Shown: positions 47,369 to 57,590, counted from the first letter of the stretch. The stretch: DNA of 64,000 bases from Thiobacillus sp. 63-78 (GCA_001899765.1 MKWM01000019.1:156494-220493); one strand, 5' to 3'. Notes: generated from the letters alone by a model not told the origin. Numbers and translations are program-made.

Positions 47369-48447
47369 AAGCCACGCTGACCGTCAAACTCGCCCGTGCC
47401 GACGAGCGGCAGGAAGAGCTCGACGCGCTGCTGTCGCAGCCTGAAATCGCCGGCGACATGGACAGATTCCGCAAGCTCTCCCGCGAACGCGCCGACCTCG
47501 ATCCGGTTGTCGCACTCTATCGCCAGTACAAACAGGCCGTGGTCGATCAGCAGGACGCTCGCGAGATGCTCGCCGACCCCGACATGCGCGAACTGGCCGA
47601 AACCGAACTGGCCGGCAGTGCAGATCGTCTGGCGCGACTGGAAACCGAGTTGCAGACCGCCCTGCTGCCGCGCGATCCCAACGACGAGCGCAACATTTTT
47701 CTGGAAATCCGCGCCGGCACCGGCGGCGACGAATCGGCGCTGTTTGCCGGCAACCTGCTGCGCATGTATACGCGCTACGCCGAGCGTAGCGGATGGCGTG
47801 TCGAAGTGGTGTCGGAAAACCCCGGCGAGGTCGGCGGCTACAAGGAAATCATCGTGCGCATCGTCGGCCACGGTGCTTACTCGCGCCTGAAATTCGAATC
47901 CGGCGGGCACCGCGTGCAGCGCGTGCCCGAGACCGAATCGCAAGGCCGTATCCACACGTCGGCCTGCACCGTGGCAGTGATGCCCGAAGCCGATGAGGTC
48001 AGTGAAATCATCATCAACCCGGCCGACCTGCGGATCGATACCTTCCGCGCTTCCGGTGCCGGCGGCCAGCACATCAACAAGACCGATTCGGCGGTGCGCA
48101 TCACCCACCTGCCCACCGGCCTGGTGGTCGAATGCCAGGACGACCGCTCGCAGCACCGCAACCGCGCGCAGGCGATGAGCGTACTGGCCGCCCGCCTGAA
48201 AGACCGTGAGATACAGGCACACAATGCCGCCGAGGCGAGCACCCGCAAGAGTCTGATCGGAAGCGGCGACCGTTCCGACCGCATTCGTACCTACAATTTT
48301 CCACAAGGCCGCATCACCGATCATCGCATCAACCTGACGCTGTACAAGATTGACGCGATGATGGACGGCGATCTCTCCGAACTGTTCGATGCCCTGGCAG
48401 CCGAACATCAGGCCGAATTGCTGGCGACCCTGTCCGGCGAAGCGTGA
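47365..48447 (+). CDS. prfA: Peptide chain release factor 1
   Basis: A 360-aa RF1. The GGQ motif is present ([20 protein letters not shown]) and codon recognition uses the PxT-type region ([16 protein letters not shown] lies just before). Normal length. It overlaps hemA and prmC; PrmC methylates the GGQ glutamine. Confidence 0.97.
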   Translation: MKATLTVKLARADERQEELDALLSQPEIAGDMDRFRKLSRERADLDPVVALYRQYKQAVVDQQDAREMLADPDMRELAETELAGSADRLARLETELQTALLPRDPNDERNIFLEIRAGTGGDESALFAGNLLRMYTRYAERSGWRVEVVSENPGEVGGYKEIIVRIVGHGAYSRLKFESGGHRVQRVPETESQGRIHTSACTVAVMPEADEVSEIIINPADLRIDTFRASGAGGQHINKTDSAVRITHLPTGLVVECQDDRSQHRNRAQAMSVLAARLKDREIQAHNAAEASTRKSLIGSGDRSDRIRTYNFPQGRITDHRINLTLYKIDAMMDGDLSELFDALAAEHQAELLATLSGEA

Positions 48448-49313
48448 AGCTTGCCCGCGAGACGGCGACCGTCGCCAGCCTGCTCCATGACGCCACGGCA
48501 CGCATTGGCGCGACGCTCGGACTGGACACGCGCGAAGCACGACTGGAGGCGCGGGTGCTCGCCGCGTTCGCCTGGAGCGTGGCGCCCGCCTGGCTGATTT
48601 CGCACGACACCGATCGCCCCGCCCAGGCGCAGATCACGCAATTCAATGACTTGGTGGCGCGTCGGCTGTCCGGCCAGCCGGTCGCCTATCTCACCGGCAC
48701 GCGCGAGTTTTACGGTCGCGGCTTTCAGGTGTCGCCCGATGTCCTGATCCCGCGCCCCGACACCGAATTACTGGTGGAACAGGCACTGCTGCATATCCCG
48801 GCAGATCAGAGCGTCGCGGTACTCGATCTCGGCACCGGCAGCGGCTGCATCGCCATTACCCTGGCGCTGGAACGGCCGCTTTCCCGTGTCACCGCCGTGG
48901 ACCGTTCCGTTGCGGCGCTTGCCATGGCGAAGCGCAACGGCGACCTGCTCGACGCACCTGTCGAGTTTCTGGACAGCGACTGGTTTTCTGCGCTGGCCGG
49001 ACGGCGCTTCGACCTGATCGTCGGGAATCCACCCTATGTCGCCTCCAGCGACCCCCACCTGACACGGGGGGATGTGCGATTCGAACCGCTTTCAGCGCTC
49101 GCGGCGAGTTCAGCGGGTCTGTCCGATCTGCGCCACCTGATTGCGACGGCACCCGGCTATCTCAAACCCGGCGGAGCGCTGCTGCTGGAACATGGGTACG
49201 ATCAGGCGGGGGCCGTTCAGGACCTGTTGCGGGCAGCCCATTTCGAATATGTCCGGTGCTGGACGGACCTCTCTGGCATCTATCGGGTCAGTGGCGGAGT
49301 ACTGTCGGAATAA
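48444..49313 (+). CDS. prmC: Release factor glutamine methyltransferase
   Basis: A 289-aa SAM methyltransferase of the HemK/PrmC family, with the N-terminal helical domain, motif [13 protein letters not shown] (about 126-138) and the catalytic NPPY in [15 protein letters not shown]. It starts at GTG, overlapping the prfA stop (GTGA). The product methylates RF1 and RF2. Confidence 0.96.
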   Translation: MKLARETATVASLLHDATARIGATLGLDTREARLEARVLAAFAWSVAPAWLISHDTDRPAQAQITQFNDLVARRLSGQPVAYLTGTREFYGRGFQVSPDVLIPRPDTELLVEQALLHIPADQSVAVLDLGTGSGCIAITLALERPLSRVTAVDRSVAALAMAKRNGDLLDAPVEFLDSDWFSALAGRRFDLIVGNPPYVASSDPHLTRGDVRFEPLSALAASSAGLSDLRHLIATAPGYLKPGGALLLEHGYDQAGAVQDLLRAAHFEYVRCWTDLSGIYRVSGGVLSE

Positions 49314-49456
49314 TTTACACATTGCGTCGGCCGGGGTTGCACCTGCCACACCGGAGAACAACACGTAGCGGGCAATTCAGGCAAGTTCGATGTATATTGG
49401 TGCGATTCTTGCTGCATTTGCCTGTACAGAATCCAATACGATGATCGAGGCCCGAT

Positions 49457-50119
49457 ATGTCTGACCGCACCCCCGAAACGCAAGACACCTCGCCCCAGGC
49501 ATTACCTGAAGGGGTCGACCCTTCGCGTCGCAAGCTGGCAGGCGCGGCACTCGGTGTTTCCGCCATGTTCACGCTGGCCAGCCGTCCCGTGTTGGCGGGC
49601 GGTCAGTGCCTGTCGCCTTCAGGTGCGATTTCGGGGAACCTGAGCCAGCATGGCACCCCGATTTTGTGCAGCGGCAGGACGCCGGGCTACTGGAAAACGC
49701 ATTCAGGATCCTGGCCGTCGCCTTATCTTCCCGGAAGCTGCAACGCCGGCAATGGCTGCAACAAGGTCCAGAACTGGAAAAACGGCACCTTGTTCCACCC
49801 GCTTTTTTCCGGCACCCAGTTCATGGCGGATCTCGATGGCAAGCCCAGTACACCCAAGACCTCGCTTTCCTTGATGCAGGTGCTGATGCTGAATAATGGT
49901 TCCAACCCCTGGGGTTTGACCGATCCTGACAATCTGGGCGCGCATATCGTGGCGGCGCTGCTGAATGCCAAGGCGGGGTTGACCCCGGTCCTGTCGGAAA
50001 TGGATGTGATCGGCATCTGGAACGAATGGGTCAGCAAAGGCTATTTCGAGCCCACTGCCAACGTAAAATGGAACGCTGCGCAGATCGTGGATTATCTCAA
50101 GACCACCATGCCCGTATGA
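49457..50119 (+). CDS. Secreted protein with Tat-type signal, HPr-kinase-related system partner
   Basis: A 220-aa protein with a Tat-like signal (SRRKLAGAALGVSAMFTLAS, cleavage probably after RPVLA). The mature region has GRTPGYWKTHSGSWPSPY, a motif met in many secreted bacterial proteins, and four cysteines. It lies immediately before the PqqD-like and HprK-related genes, in the same direction (39-bp gap). I do not recognise its family. It may be the exported product acted on or handled by the downstream genes. Confidence 0.8.
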   Translation: MSDRTPETQDTSPQALPEGVDPSRRKLAGAALGVSAMFTLASRPVLAGGQCLSPSGAISGNLSQHGTPILCSGRTPGYWKTHSGSWPSPYLPGSCNAGNGCNKVQNWKNGTLFHPLFSGTQFMADLDGKPSTPKTSLSLMQVLMLNNGSNPWGLTDPDNLGAHIVAALLNAKAGLTPVLSEMDVIGIWNEWVSKGYFEPTANVKWNAAQIVDYLKTTMPV

Positions 50120-50157
50120 CCTGAGTCTTTCTTCAATCCGTTTCCCGACTCACACGA

Positions 50158-50412
50158 TTGGCACGTTTCCAGATCAAATCCTTTGAGCAGGAAGCTGTCG
50201 TGTTCGACACGGCATCCGGTGATACCCACTACCTCGCGCCGTTCAACGTAGTGCTGTTTCATCTGCTCCAGAGCAACCCGGGCATGACGCTGGACGACAT
50301 GCATCGGGCCCTGGCCTCCCGGCTCTCCCTTGAACCCGGCCCGGCCCTCCTTCATCAAACGGATCAGGCACTCGCCAGCCTGCACCGGATCGGCCTGCTG
50401 GAGGCGCCATGA
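50158..50412 (+). CDS. PqqD-like peptide chaperone of the HPr-rel-A system
   Basis: An 84-aa PqqD-type winged-helix protein (FEQEAVVFDTASGDTHYLAP, FHLLQSNPGMTLDDMHRAL). It starts with TTG at 50158; no ATG fits. Its stop overlaps the ATG of the kinase gene. PqqD proteins bind leader peptides for modifying enzymes. PqqD homologues next to HprK-related kinase A are a known set with undefined product. Confidence 0.78.
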   Translation: MARFQIKSFEQEAVVFDTASGDTHYLAPFNVVLFHLLQSNPGMTLDDMHRALASRLSLEPGPALLHQTDQALASLHRIGLLEAP

Positions 50413-51329
50413 AACTGCTCCAGCTCTCTCCATCCAGTTTGCGGCAGCAACTCGCCGGCAGCGGCATGTGGCTGCGTACCGGTCCCTTCTCACTCAGGGT
50501 CCGCTCGCGCCTGCCGACTGTCGCAGAGGGGTTGACGCAACTTTACGGCCAATTTGAAGTACGCAATTCACACGAAGCCTTTGCGGATTTTCATGTCGAG
50601 CTGAACGCTTCTTCCCGCCTGCGGCGCTGGCTTCGGCCCCAGGTCAGTTTTTCCTTCGACGGCGCCCAGCCTTTCAAACCGCTGCCCATGGACCAGGCCT
50701 ACCCCATGCTGGAATGGGGCTTGAACTGGTGCGTCTCGATGCATGCGCATCATTACCTGATCATTCATGCCGCCGTGGTAGAGAAACAGGGCCTGGCCGC
50801 CATTCTTCCGGCACCGCCCGGCTCGGGAAAAAGCACTCTCACCGCAGGGCTGGTCCTGTCGGGCTGGCGTCTGCTTTCAGATGAACTCACCCTGATCGAT
50901 CGCCGGACAGGTCTGCTCCATGCGCTACCGCGTCCCGTCAGCCTGAAAAACCAGTCGATCGACGTCATCCGCGAGTTCAGCCCTGAGGCTTTCATCAATC
51001 GCGTCTCCCATGACACCGCCAAGGGTTCCGTCGCACACATGCGCCCGCCCCGGGACAGCGTGCTGCGCCAGCACGAACCCGCTCGCCCCGGCTGGGTGAT
51101 TTTTCCCAAATGGGAAGCCGGCGCCGACACGCGGCTGACTCCCCGCTCCCGCGCAGAGACGTTCATGTTCCTGGCCCAGAACGCATTCAACTACAGCCAT
51201 CTGGGCGCGGACGGTTTTCGCGTCGGCACCACCCTGATCGACCACGCGCACTGTTACGATTTCCGCTACAGCGCACTGCGCGAGGCAGTCGCCGCGTTCG
51301 ATCGCCTGGCAGAGCGCGGGGCTGCGTGA
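50409..51329 (+). CDS. HprK-related kinase A
   Basis: A 306-aa protein related to HPr kinase/phosphorylase. The Walker A loop APPGSGKST lies at residues 135-143 and is followed by the acidic SDEL (157-160), as in HprK (P-loop then SDD-like acid). The N-terminal part does not match canonical HprK, and no HPr is encoded nearby. It is coupled to the PqqD-like gene on one side and the nucleotidyltransferase on the other. Confidence 0.8.
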   Translation: MKLLQLSPSSLRQQLAGSGMWLRTGPFSLRVRSRLPTVAEGLTQLYGQFEVRNSHEAFADFHVELNASSRLRRWLRPQVSFSFDGAQPFKPLPMDQAYPMLEWGLNWCVSMHAHHYLIIHAAVVEKQGLAAILPAPPGSGKSTLTAGLVLSGWRLLSDELTLIDRRTGLLHALPRPVSLKNQSIDVIREFSPEAFINRVSHDTAKGSVAHMRPPRDSVLRQHEPARPGWVIFPKWEAGADTRLTPRSRAETFMFLAQNAFNYSHLGADGFRVGTTLIDHAHCYDFRYSALREAVAAFDRLAERGAA

Positions 51330-51334
51330 CAGTC

Positions 51335-52432
51335 ATGCCATCCAGGCCTCGCGATCTGCTCAGCCGCACCTTGCGTTCGCCCGATTCCGTCACGCGCTTT
51401 TCGATGGCCGATTGGGACCTCCTGGTGCGGCAGGCACGTAGCGCCGGCCTGCTGGCACGGATTCGGCACGTTCTGGCTCGACAGCAGCTGACCGCAGCCA
51501 TTCCGTTCGCCGCACGCTGGCATTTCGATGCGGCAGACACGCTGGCCACGAAACAACAACTGGCGGTGCGCTGGGAAGTGGAAAAGATTCGCGCGGCCCT
51601 GAACGGACTGACGCTTCCCCTCATCCTGCTGAAAGGAAGCGCCTATGTCATGGCCGACCTGCCGGCAGCAGCCGGGCGTCTGTTCAACGATATCGACATT
51701 CTCGTGCCACGCGAACAGCTCGGCCCGGTCGAAGCTGCGCTCATGCTCGCGGGCTGGCATCCGGCTCCCTTATCGGACTACGACCGGCGCTACTACCGCC
51801 GCTGGATGCACGAAATCCCGCCGTTGCAACATGTCATGCGCGCTTCGGTCATCGACGTGCATCATGCCATCCTGCCTGATACCGCACGTTATCATCCGGA
51901 TTCCGCCACGCTGCGCAGCCGTGCCGTCGCCGTGGCGAACATGCCTGGCGTCCAGGTGCTGGCGACGGAAGATCGCATCCTGCATTCGGCCACTCACGTA
52001 TTTCATGACGGCGAATTGCCGCACGGCTTGCGCGATCTGACCGATCTCGACCTGCTGCTGCGCGATGCCGCGGCCACCCCCGATTTCTGGCCGCGCCTGA
52101 CGACACGCGCCCGCGAACTGCAACTGGGCCGTTCGCTGTTCTATGCCCTGCGTTATCTGCGCTATTTTCTCGATACGCCGGTTCCTGACAGCGCGCTGGC
52201 GGCGCTCGGGAGCGAGGCACCGAATCGTTTCACCCTGGCGCTGATGGACGGCATTTTCACGCGGGTTCTCGCACCCGACCACGCGAGCTGCGCGGATGCC
52301 TTCACTCCCGCCGCCCGTCTGGCTGCATTCGTGCGCGCCCACTGGCTGCGTATGCCTGTGCACCTGCTGATCCCGCACCTGTTCCACAAAGCCTTCATCA
52401 GTCCGTGGCAACGAAACGCGAAGCCGGCTTGA
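51335..52432 (+). CDS. Nucleotidyltransferase-family protein of the HPr-rel-A system
   Basis: A 365-aa protein resembling the nucleotidyltransferase family found with HprK-related kinases. The NTase core has LPLILLKGSAYVMADLPAAA followed by RLFNDIDILVPREQL, the latter carrying the metal-binding aspartates. A second half is helical. The ATG at 51335 is used; a GTG at 51326, overlapping the kinase stop, is equally possible. The substrate is unknown. Confidence 0.78.
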   Translation: MPSRPRDLLSRTLRSPDSVTRFSMADWDLLVRQARSAGLLARIRHVLARQQLTAAIPFAARWHFDAADTLATKQQLAVRWEVEKIRAALNGLTLPLILLKGSAYVMADLPAAAGRLFNDIDILVPREQLGPVEAALMLAGWHPAPLSDYDRRYYRRWMHEIPPLQHVMRASVIDVHHAILPDTARYHPDSATLRSRAVAVANMPGVQVLATEDRILHSATHVFHDGELPHGLRDLTDLDLLLRDAAATPDFWPRLTTRARELQLGRSLFYALRYLRYFLDTPVPDSALAALGSEAPNRFTLALMDGIFTRVLAPDHASCADAFTPAARLAAFVRAHWLRMPVHLLIPHLFHKAFISPWQRNAKPA

Positions 52433-52494
52433 CGCCGGTTTCGCCCCGCGTATAATTTCCTACTATTCCAGTCAAGTATTGTTCAGGAGCCGCC

Positions 52495-52815
52495 ATGACC
52501 CCCCTCGACCGCATTCGTGATCAAGTCACCCACAACACCATCGTGCTCTATATGAAAGGCACGCCCCAGTTTCCGCAGTGCGGTTTCTCGTCGCGAGCGG
52601 CGCAGGTGCTGCAGGCCTGTGGCATCAAGGATTTTCTGGCGGTGAACGTACTGGCCGATCCGGAAATTTTCGAAAACCTGAAGTATTACGCCAACTGGCC
52701 AACCTTCCCGCAGCTCTACGTCAAGGGCGAGCTGATCGGCGGCTCCGACATCATGATCGAGATGTACCAGAAAGGCGAAATCCAGAAATTGTTCGAAGAG
52801 GCCCAGGCCGCCTGA
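52495..52815 (+). CDS. grxD: Monothiol glutaredoxin (CGFS type)
   Basis: A 106-aa protein with CGFS (PQCGFSSRAAQVL) that binds and transfers Fe-S clusters with glutathione. TFPQLYVKGELIGGSDIMIE is typical of Grx4. The ATG follows AGGAGCCGCC. It is a normal complete monothiol glutaredoxin, monocistronic by position. Confidence 0.96.
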   Translation: MTPLDRIRDQVTHNTIVLYMKGTPQFPQCGFSSRAAQVLQACGIKDFLAVNVLADPEIFENLKYYANWPTFPQLYVKGELIGGSDIMIEMYQKGEIQKLFEEAQAA

Positions 52816-52878
52816 TACGCCCGCCCCGCCTGCACACAGGGACTCGGCTGGGCCGATTGCCTGTGTGCCATTCGCCGC

Positions 52879-54309
52879 TCACGCGGCCGATGGTCCGGAC
52901 GTCTCGCCTTCGGGTTCTGCGTCCATCCCCAGTTCATGGATTTTCCGGGTCAAGGTATTGCGCCCCCACCCCAGGAGATGCGCCGCTTCGATCCGACGCC
53001 CCCCGGTATGGCGCAGCGCCACGTCGATCAGCGTCTTTTCGTAATCCCGGGTCAGATCATCCAGGATGCCCGCGTCGCCGCGCGCCAGCCGCGCACTGGC
53101 CTCGGCAGCCAATCCCTGTAGCCAGTCTCCGTTGGACTGTTCGGCCGATCCCCGGATCAGATCGGCCGGAAGATCGCCCGCCTCGACCACCTGGCCCGGC
53201 GCCATCACCGTCAGATAGTGACTGACGTTTTCGAGCTGACGCACGTTGCCCCCCCACGGCAGATTGACCAGGGTCTTCATCGCGGCATCCGACACGTTCT
53301 TGGTTTCCATCCCCAGTTCACGTGCGCTTTTCTGCATGAAATGGCGCACCAGCAATGGAATATCCTCGCGCCGCTCGCGCAGCGGCGGCAGGCGCAGCCG
53401 GATCACATTCAGACGGTGGAACAGATCCTCGCGGAACACGCCTTCGCGTACCCGCACCTCCAGATCCTGGTGGGTGGCGGCGATCACCCGCACATTGACC
53501 TTGATTGGCGTATGGCCGCCGACCCGATAGAACTGTCCGTCCGCCAGCACGCGCAGCAGGCGGGTCTGCAGTTCGGCCGGCATGTCGCCAATCTCATCCA
53601 GAAACAGCGTGCCGCCGTCGGCCTGCTCGAAACGGCCGCGCCGCTGCGCCGCGGCACCCGTGAAGGCGCCGCGTTCGTGGCCAAAGAGTTCGGATTCCAG
53701 CAGATCCCGCGGAATGGCCGCGGTGTTCAGTGCGATGAATGATCCGCCGGCACGCGGGCCATGCCGATGCAGCGCCCGCGCCACCAGTTCCTTGCCGCTG
53801 CCCGATTCGCCGGTGATCAGCACGGTGGCATGCGACTGGCTCAAGCGCCCGATGGCGCGGAACACCTCCTGCATGGCGGATGCCTGCCCGAGGATTTCCG
53901 GCATCGGCGCGTCGCTGCTGGCGGGCACGTCGCGGCGGGCATTTTCCGCCAGCGCACGGCGTACCAGTTCGAGCGCCTGGTCGACATCGAAAGGCTTGGG
54001 CAGGTATTCGAACGCACCGCCCTGGAATGCCGCCACCGCGCTATCGAGATCGGAATACGCCGTCATGATGATGGCGGGCACCTTGGGCAGCCGCTCTTTC
54101 AGGACCTGCAGCAGCTCCAGGCCACCCACCCCCGGCATGCGGATGTCGGACAGCACGACGGTGGGCGTGCTGCGCGCCAGTTCGCGCAGCGCGTCGCTGG
54201 CCGAATTGAAGGTCATGCATGCGATATCTTCGCGCAACAGGGCTTTTTCCAGCACCCAGCGGATGGAACGGTCGTCGTCGATGATCCAGACACAGTTTGA
54301 TGTCGGCAT
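52879..54309 (-). CDS. ntrC: Nitrogen regulator NtrC (sigma-54 activator)
   Basis: A 476-aa response regulator in three parts: receiver (VWIIDDDRSIRW; VVLSDIRMPGVGG with phospho-Asp), AAA+ sigma-54 domain (TGESGSGKELVARALH Walker A; GAFTGAA loop; GGTLFLDEIGDMP), and C-terminal Fis-like HTH (RRIEAAHLLGWGRNTLTRKI). Start at 54309, 6 bp after ntrB. It activates glnA and nitrogen-source genes when phosphorylated; two candidate sites lie upstream of glnA. Confidence 0.96.
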   Translation of the reverse strand: MPTSNCVWIIDDDRSIRWVLEKALLREDIACMTFNSASDALRELARSTPTVVLSDIRMPGVGGLELLQVLKERLPKVPAIIMTAYSDLDSAVAAFQGGAFEYLPKPFDVDQALELVRRALAENARRDVPASSDAPMPEILGQASAMQEVFRAIGRLSQSHATVLITGESGSGKELVARALHRHGPRAGGSFIALNTAAIPRDLLESELFGHERGAFTGAAAQRRGRFEQADGGTLFLDEIGDMPAELQTRLLRVLADGQFYRVGGHTPIKVNVRVIAATHQDLEVRVREGVFREDLFHRLNVIRLRLPPLRERREDIPLLVRHFMQKSARELGMETKNVSDAAMKTLVNLPWGGNVRQLENVSHYLTVMAPGQVVEAGDLPADLIRGSAEQSNGDWLQGLAAEASARLARGDAGILDDLTRDYEKTLIDVALRHTGGRRIEAAHLLGWGRNTLTRKIHELGMDAEPEGETSGPSAA

Positions 54310-54314
54310 GATGT

Positions 54315-55478
54315 TCAGCCCGGCAAGGGGAGGAAAATGGAAAACACGGTACGGCCGGGACGGCTTTCGCAATCGATGGTGCCATGATTCTGCGCGACCA
54401 GCGTCTGCGCGACGGCCAGGCCAAGCCCGCTGCCGCCTTCGCGTCCGGACACCAGCGGAAAGAAAATCTGTTCCCGGATTTCTTCGGGTATGCCCGGGCC
54501 GTCGTCGATGATCTCGACGCGCATCCCGAGCTGATAACGCCGGCTTTCCAGCGTGATCTGCCGCGCCACCCGGGTCCTGAAAACGATCCCGCCCTGGCCA
54601 TGCCCATGCCCATGCCCGTTACCGTACCCATGCCCGTTACCGTGCCCATGCCCGTTACCGTACATTGCCTGCACGGCATTGCGCGCGATATTGAGCGTCG
54701 CTTGAATCAACTGTTCGGCATCGGCCTGGATTTCAGGCAGACTGATATCGTAGTCGCGGCGCAGCGACATGCTCGGGGTTTCAGCCAGGATCAGGCTGCG
54801 AACCCGCTCCAGGACTTCGTGGATATTCACTGCACCAAAACGGGGCATGCGATGCGGGGTGAGCAGCCGCTCCATCAACGACTGCAGCCGATCGGATTCC
54901 TTGATGATGACCTGGGTATATTCACGCAGGGATTCGCGCGGCAATTCGTGTTCCAGCAATTGCGCCGCGCCACGGATGCCGCCAAGCGGATTCTTGATCT
55001 CATGCGCGAGGTTGCGCAGCAGTTCGCGATTGGCTTCCTGTTGCAGACGGGCCTGTTCCAGCCGGGCGATACGAAGATGCGGATCGACCGCGCGCATTTC
55101 GATCAGCACGGCGTCCCGTGGCTTGTCCAGCGGCGACACGCTACAGCCAAGACGAATCGGCGGATGACCGCTCACCACCACGTCGAGCTCGTATTCGATC
55201 ACGGTTTCCTGCTGGGTGCATGCCGTCTGCACCGCGGCGAGCAACTCGGGGCTGCGCTCGAACGCCGACCTGGCATTTTCGCCAAGCAGGAGAACGCCGG
55301 ATACGCCCAGCAAGGTCTCGGCTGCGGGATTGACGTACAGAATGCGACGTCCGGCGTCCAGAATCATGGTGCCGGTGGCAAGGTAATCCAGTCCTGAATA
55401 CTCAGCGGGCGAGAACGGCGGCATGCTCATGTACTCGGTTGAAGCACTGATTGTGCCACTTGCTGACTCTACAGCCAT
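54315..55478 (-). CDS. ntrB: Nitrogen sensor kinase NtrB with His-Gly-Asn repeat insertion
   Basis: A 387-aa kinase with PAS (SGLDYLATGTMILDAGRRIL), dimerisation domain with phospho-His (LRNLAHEIKNPLGGIRGAAQLL) and ATPase domain. Right after the N-box NIARNAVQAM there is an insertion of about 24 residues made of Gly-Asn-Gly-His-Gly-type repeats, before the QGGIVFRTRVA strand. Standard NtrB has only a short loop there. The start at 55478 is supported by AGGGGA upstream; other ATGs at 55430 and 55424 are possible. Confidence 0.93.
   Translation of the reverse strand: MAVESASGTISASTEYMSMPPFSPAEYSGLDYLATGTMILDAGRRILYVNPAAETLLGVSGVLLLGENARSAFERSPELLAAVQTACTQQETVIEYELDVVVSGHPPIRLGCSVSPLDKPRDAVLIEMRAVDPHLRIARLEQARLQQEANRELLRNLAHEIKNPLGGIRGAAQLLEHELPRESLREYTQVIIKESDRLQSLMERLLTPHRMPRFGAVNIHEVLERVRSLILAETPSMSLRRDYDISLPEIQADAEQLIQATLNIARNAVQAMYGNGHGHGNGHGYGNGHGHGHGQGGIVFRTRVARQITLESRRYQLGMRVEIIDDGPGIPEEIREQIFFPLVSGREGGSGLGLAVAQTLVAQNHGTIDCESRPGRTVFSIFLPLPG
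54598..54664 (-). repeat. 18-bp tandem repeat within ntrB
   Basis: Three 18-bp units (CATGCCCGTTACCGTACC and two variants) at 54611-54664, preceded by shorter 6-bp units (CATGCC). The frame is kept, so it encodes the NtrB insertion. Such a repeat can vary in copy number without frameshift. Confidence 0.85.
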
Positions 55479-55503
55479 GGCTTCCCCTGCGCGCGCAGAG
55501 GGC

Positions 55504-55974
55504 TTACTTCAGATTGGCCAGCTCACGCTGAATGGAAATGACGTTCTGATCGTGCTGCTGCACGGTCGTGCGCAGTTTGTTCACGCGATCGAGATAGGTC
55601 GCGTCGGTTGTGCGCTCACCGGGCTGTGTCCGCTCGCCGAGCGTCATCTGACGGCGTGCTTCGTCGGCATTGCGCCGCTCACTGGTCAGCTCGTCCTGCA
55701 GCACCTGGCGACGGATATCGTCGCGCCGTTTCTGGGTACCCGGGTCGATACGCGGAAAGTCCGCCGGGCTGGGGGTATAGGATACCCGCCGGGGGGATTT
55801 GGCCTTGGCCGGCAACTGCGCCGGGCCACCTGGCAAATCGATGCGCTTGGCGCCCTTCTTGTAGACATCGGTGAACGTCACCTGCCCGTTTTCATCGACG
55901 TACTTGTAGATTTCCGCCTGCGCGGGCGCAGCCAGAATCAGGCACGACAGAAAGAAAAAGCGGGCAGTCTGCAT
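55504..55974 (-). CDS. DUF4124-domain periplasmic protein
   Basis: A 156-aa exported protein: signal peptide (FFFLSCLILAAPAQA), then the DUF4124 core EIYKYVDENGQVTFTDV, a proline-rich linker, and a charged helical tail that may be coiled coil (residues about 85-155). DUF4124 proteins are often found between glnA and ntrB in betaproteobacteria; function unknown. Confidence 0.88.
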   Translation of the reverse strand: MQTARFFFLSCLILAAPAQAEIYKYVDENGQVTFTDVYKKGAKRIDLPGGPAQLPAKAKSPRRVSYTPSPADFPRIDPGTQKRRDDIRRQVLQDELTSERRNADEARRQMTLGERTQPGERTTDATYLDRVNKLRTTVQQHDQNVISIQRELANLK

Positions 55975-56046
55975 AGGAACGAGTGTAACGTACCCGTTTG
56001 TTAACGGCTCAAACCGGGTAATCTTGACCGCCCTGCCAGACCACGC

Positions 56047-56068
56047 AAAAGGGCGGCCGAAGCCGCCC
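56047..56068 (-). terminator. Rho-independent terminator after glnA
   Basis: A perfect 7-bp stem GGGCGGC / GCCGCCC with a TTCG tetraloop on the minus strand, followed by TTTT, 22 bp after the glnA stop. Confidence 0.8.
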
Positions 56069-56089
56069 CTCTCACTGCATGCCGCGCAT

Positions 56090-57499
56090 TTACAGCGAGT
56101 AGTACATGGCGAACTCGACCGGGTGCGTGGTCATGCGGAACTTGGTGACTTCCTCCATCTTCAGCGTGATGTAGGCGTCGATCATGTCGTTGGTGAACAC
56201 GCCGCCGCGGGTGAGGAACTCGCGATCCTTGTCGAGTTCTTCCAGCGCCATTTCCAGGCTGTGGCAGACCTTTGGCACCTTCGCGTCTTCTTCCGGCGGC
56301 AGGTCGTACAAGTCCTTGTCCGACGGATCGCCGGGGTGGATCTTGTTCTGGATGCCGTCGAGACCAGCCATCATCAGCGCGGTAAAGCACAGATACGGGT
56401 TGGCCGTCGGGTCCGGGAAACGGGTTTCGATGCGGCGCGCCTTTTCACTGGAGGAAATCGGGATGCGGATCGAAGCCGAGCGGTTGCGCGCCGAATAGGC
56501 CAGCATCACCGGTGCCTCGAAGCCGGGCACCAGGCGCTTGTACGAGTTGGTCGACGGGTTGGTGATCGCGTTCAGCGCCTTGGCGTGCTTGATGATGCCG
56601 CCGATGTAATACAGGCTCAGCTCGGACAGGCCGGCATAGCCGTTGCCGGCGAACAGGTTCTTGCCGTCCTTCCACAGCGACATGTGCACGTGCATGCCGG
56701 AGCCGTTGTCGCCGACGATGGGCTTGGGCATGAAGGTCGCGGTCTTGCCGTAGGCGTGGGCGACGTTCTGCACGATGTACTTCAGGATCTGCGTCCAGTC
56801 GGCGCGCTTGGTCAGCGTGCTGAACTGGGTGCCGATTTCGCACTGGCCGGCGGTCGCCACCTCGTGGTGGAACACTTCCACCGGAACGCCGGCTTCTTCC
56901 AGCGCCAGCACCATGGCGGCGCGGATGTCCTGCAGGCTGTCGACCGGCGGCACCGGGAAATAGCCGCCCTTGATGCCGGGACGGTGGCCGGTGTTGCCGT
57001 TCTCGAATTTCTCGGCGGACGACCAGGCGGCTTCCTCGGAATTGATCTGCACGCCGCAGCCCGACAGATTGTCGTGCCAGGTGATCGAATCGAAAATGAA
57101 GAACTCGGGTTCCGGGCCGAAGTACGCGGTATCGGCGATGCCGGTCGATTTCAGATACGCTTCGGCGCGCTTGGCCACCGAACGCGGATCGCGCTCGTAA
57201 CCCTTGCCGTCGGACGGCTCGATCACGTCGCAGGTCAGGATCAGCGTGGACTCGTCGAAGAAGGGGTCCATGTAGGCCGACTCGGGATCGGCCTTCAGCA
57301 GCATGTCCGATGCCTGGATACCCTTCCATCCGGCAATCGAGGAACCGTCGAAGGGATGGCCGTCCTCGAACCAGTCCTCGGTCACGAGGCGGGCAGGAAT
57401 CGAAACGTGCTGCTCCTTGCCACGGGTATCGGTAAAGCGCAGGTCGACGAACTTGATTTCCTCGTCCTTGATTCTCTTGATCACATTGGCCACGGCCAT
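56090..57499 (-). CDS. glnA: Glutamine synthetase, type I
   Basis: A 469-aa GSI-beta type enzyme making glutamine from glutamate and ammonia. Seen: [17 protein letters not shown] (metal-site region), a [18 protein letters not shown] active-site stretch, and [13 protein letters not shown]. The adenylylation site region [10 protein letters not shown] is present near residue 395-405. Start at 57499 after GAGGAG. It ends in a TTCG hairpin terminator. A sigma-54 promoter and NtrC sites lie upstream. Confidence 0.97.
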   Translation of the reverse strand: MAVANVIKRIKDEEIKFVDLRFTDTRGKEQHVSIPARLVTEDWFEDGHPFDGSSIAGWKGIQASDMLLKADPESAYMDPFFDESTLILTCDVIEPSDGKGYERDPRSVAKRAEAYLKSTGIADTAYFGPEPEFFIFDSITWHDNLSGCGVQINSEEAAWSSAEKFENGNTGHRPGIKGGYFPVPPVDSLQDIRAAMVLALEEAGVPVEVFHHEVATAGQCEIGTQFSTLTKRADWTQILKYIVQNVAHAYGKTATFMPKPIVGDNGSGMHVHMSLWKDGKNLFAGNGYAGLSELSLYYIGGIIKHAKALNAITNPSTNSYKRLVPGFEAPVMLAYSARNRSASIRIPISSSEKARRIETRFPDPTANPYLCFTALMMAGLDGIQNKIHPGDPSDKDLYDLPPEEDAKVPKVCHSLEMALEELDKDREFLTRGGVFTNDMIDAYITLKMEEVTKFRMTTHPVEFAMYYSL

Positions 57500-57590
57500 G
57501 CTGAATCTCCTCAAACTGAATGAAATGGATTGAATTACGACGCCAGATGTCGCCCAAATCCGCCACCCATAACGTCACGTCAAGAAGTTA

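Noticed and set aside
54598..54664. ntrB tandem repeat as assembly error
   Set aside because: The repeat units are in frame and vary between copies, and flanking NtrB domains are intact; an artefact would more likely break the frame.
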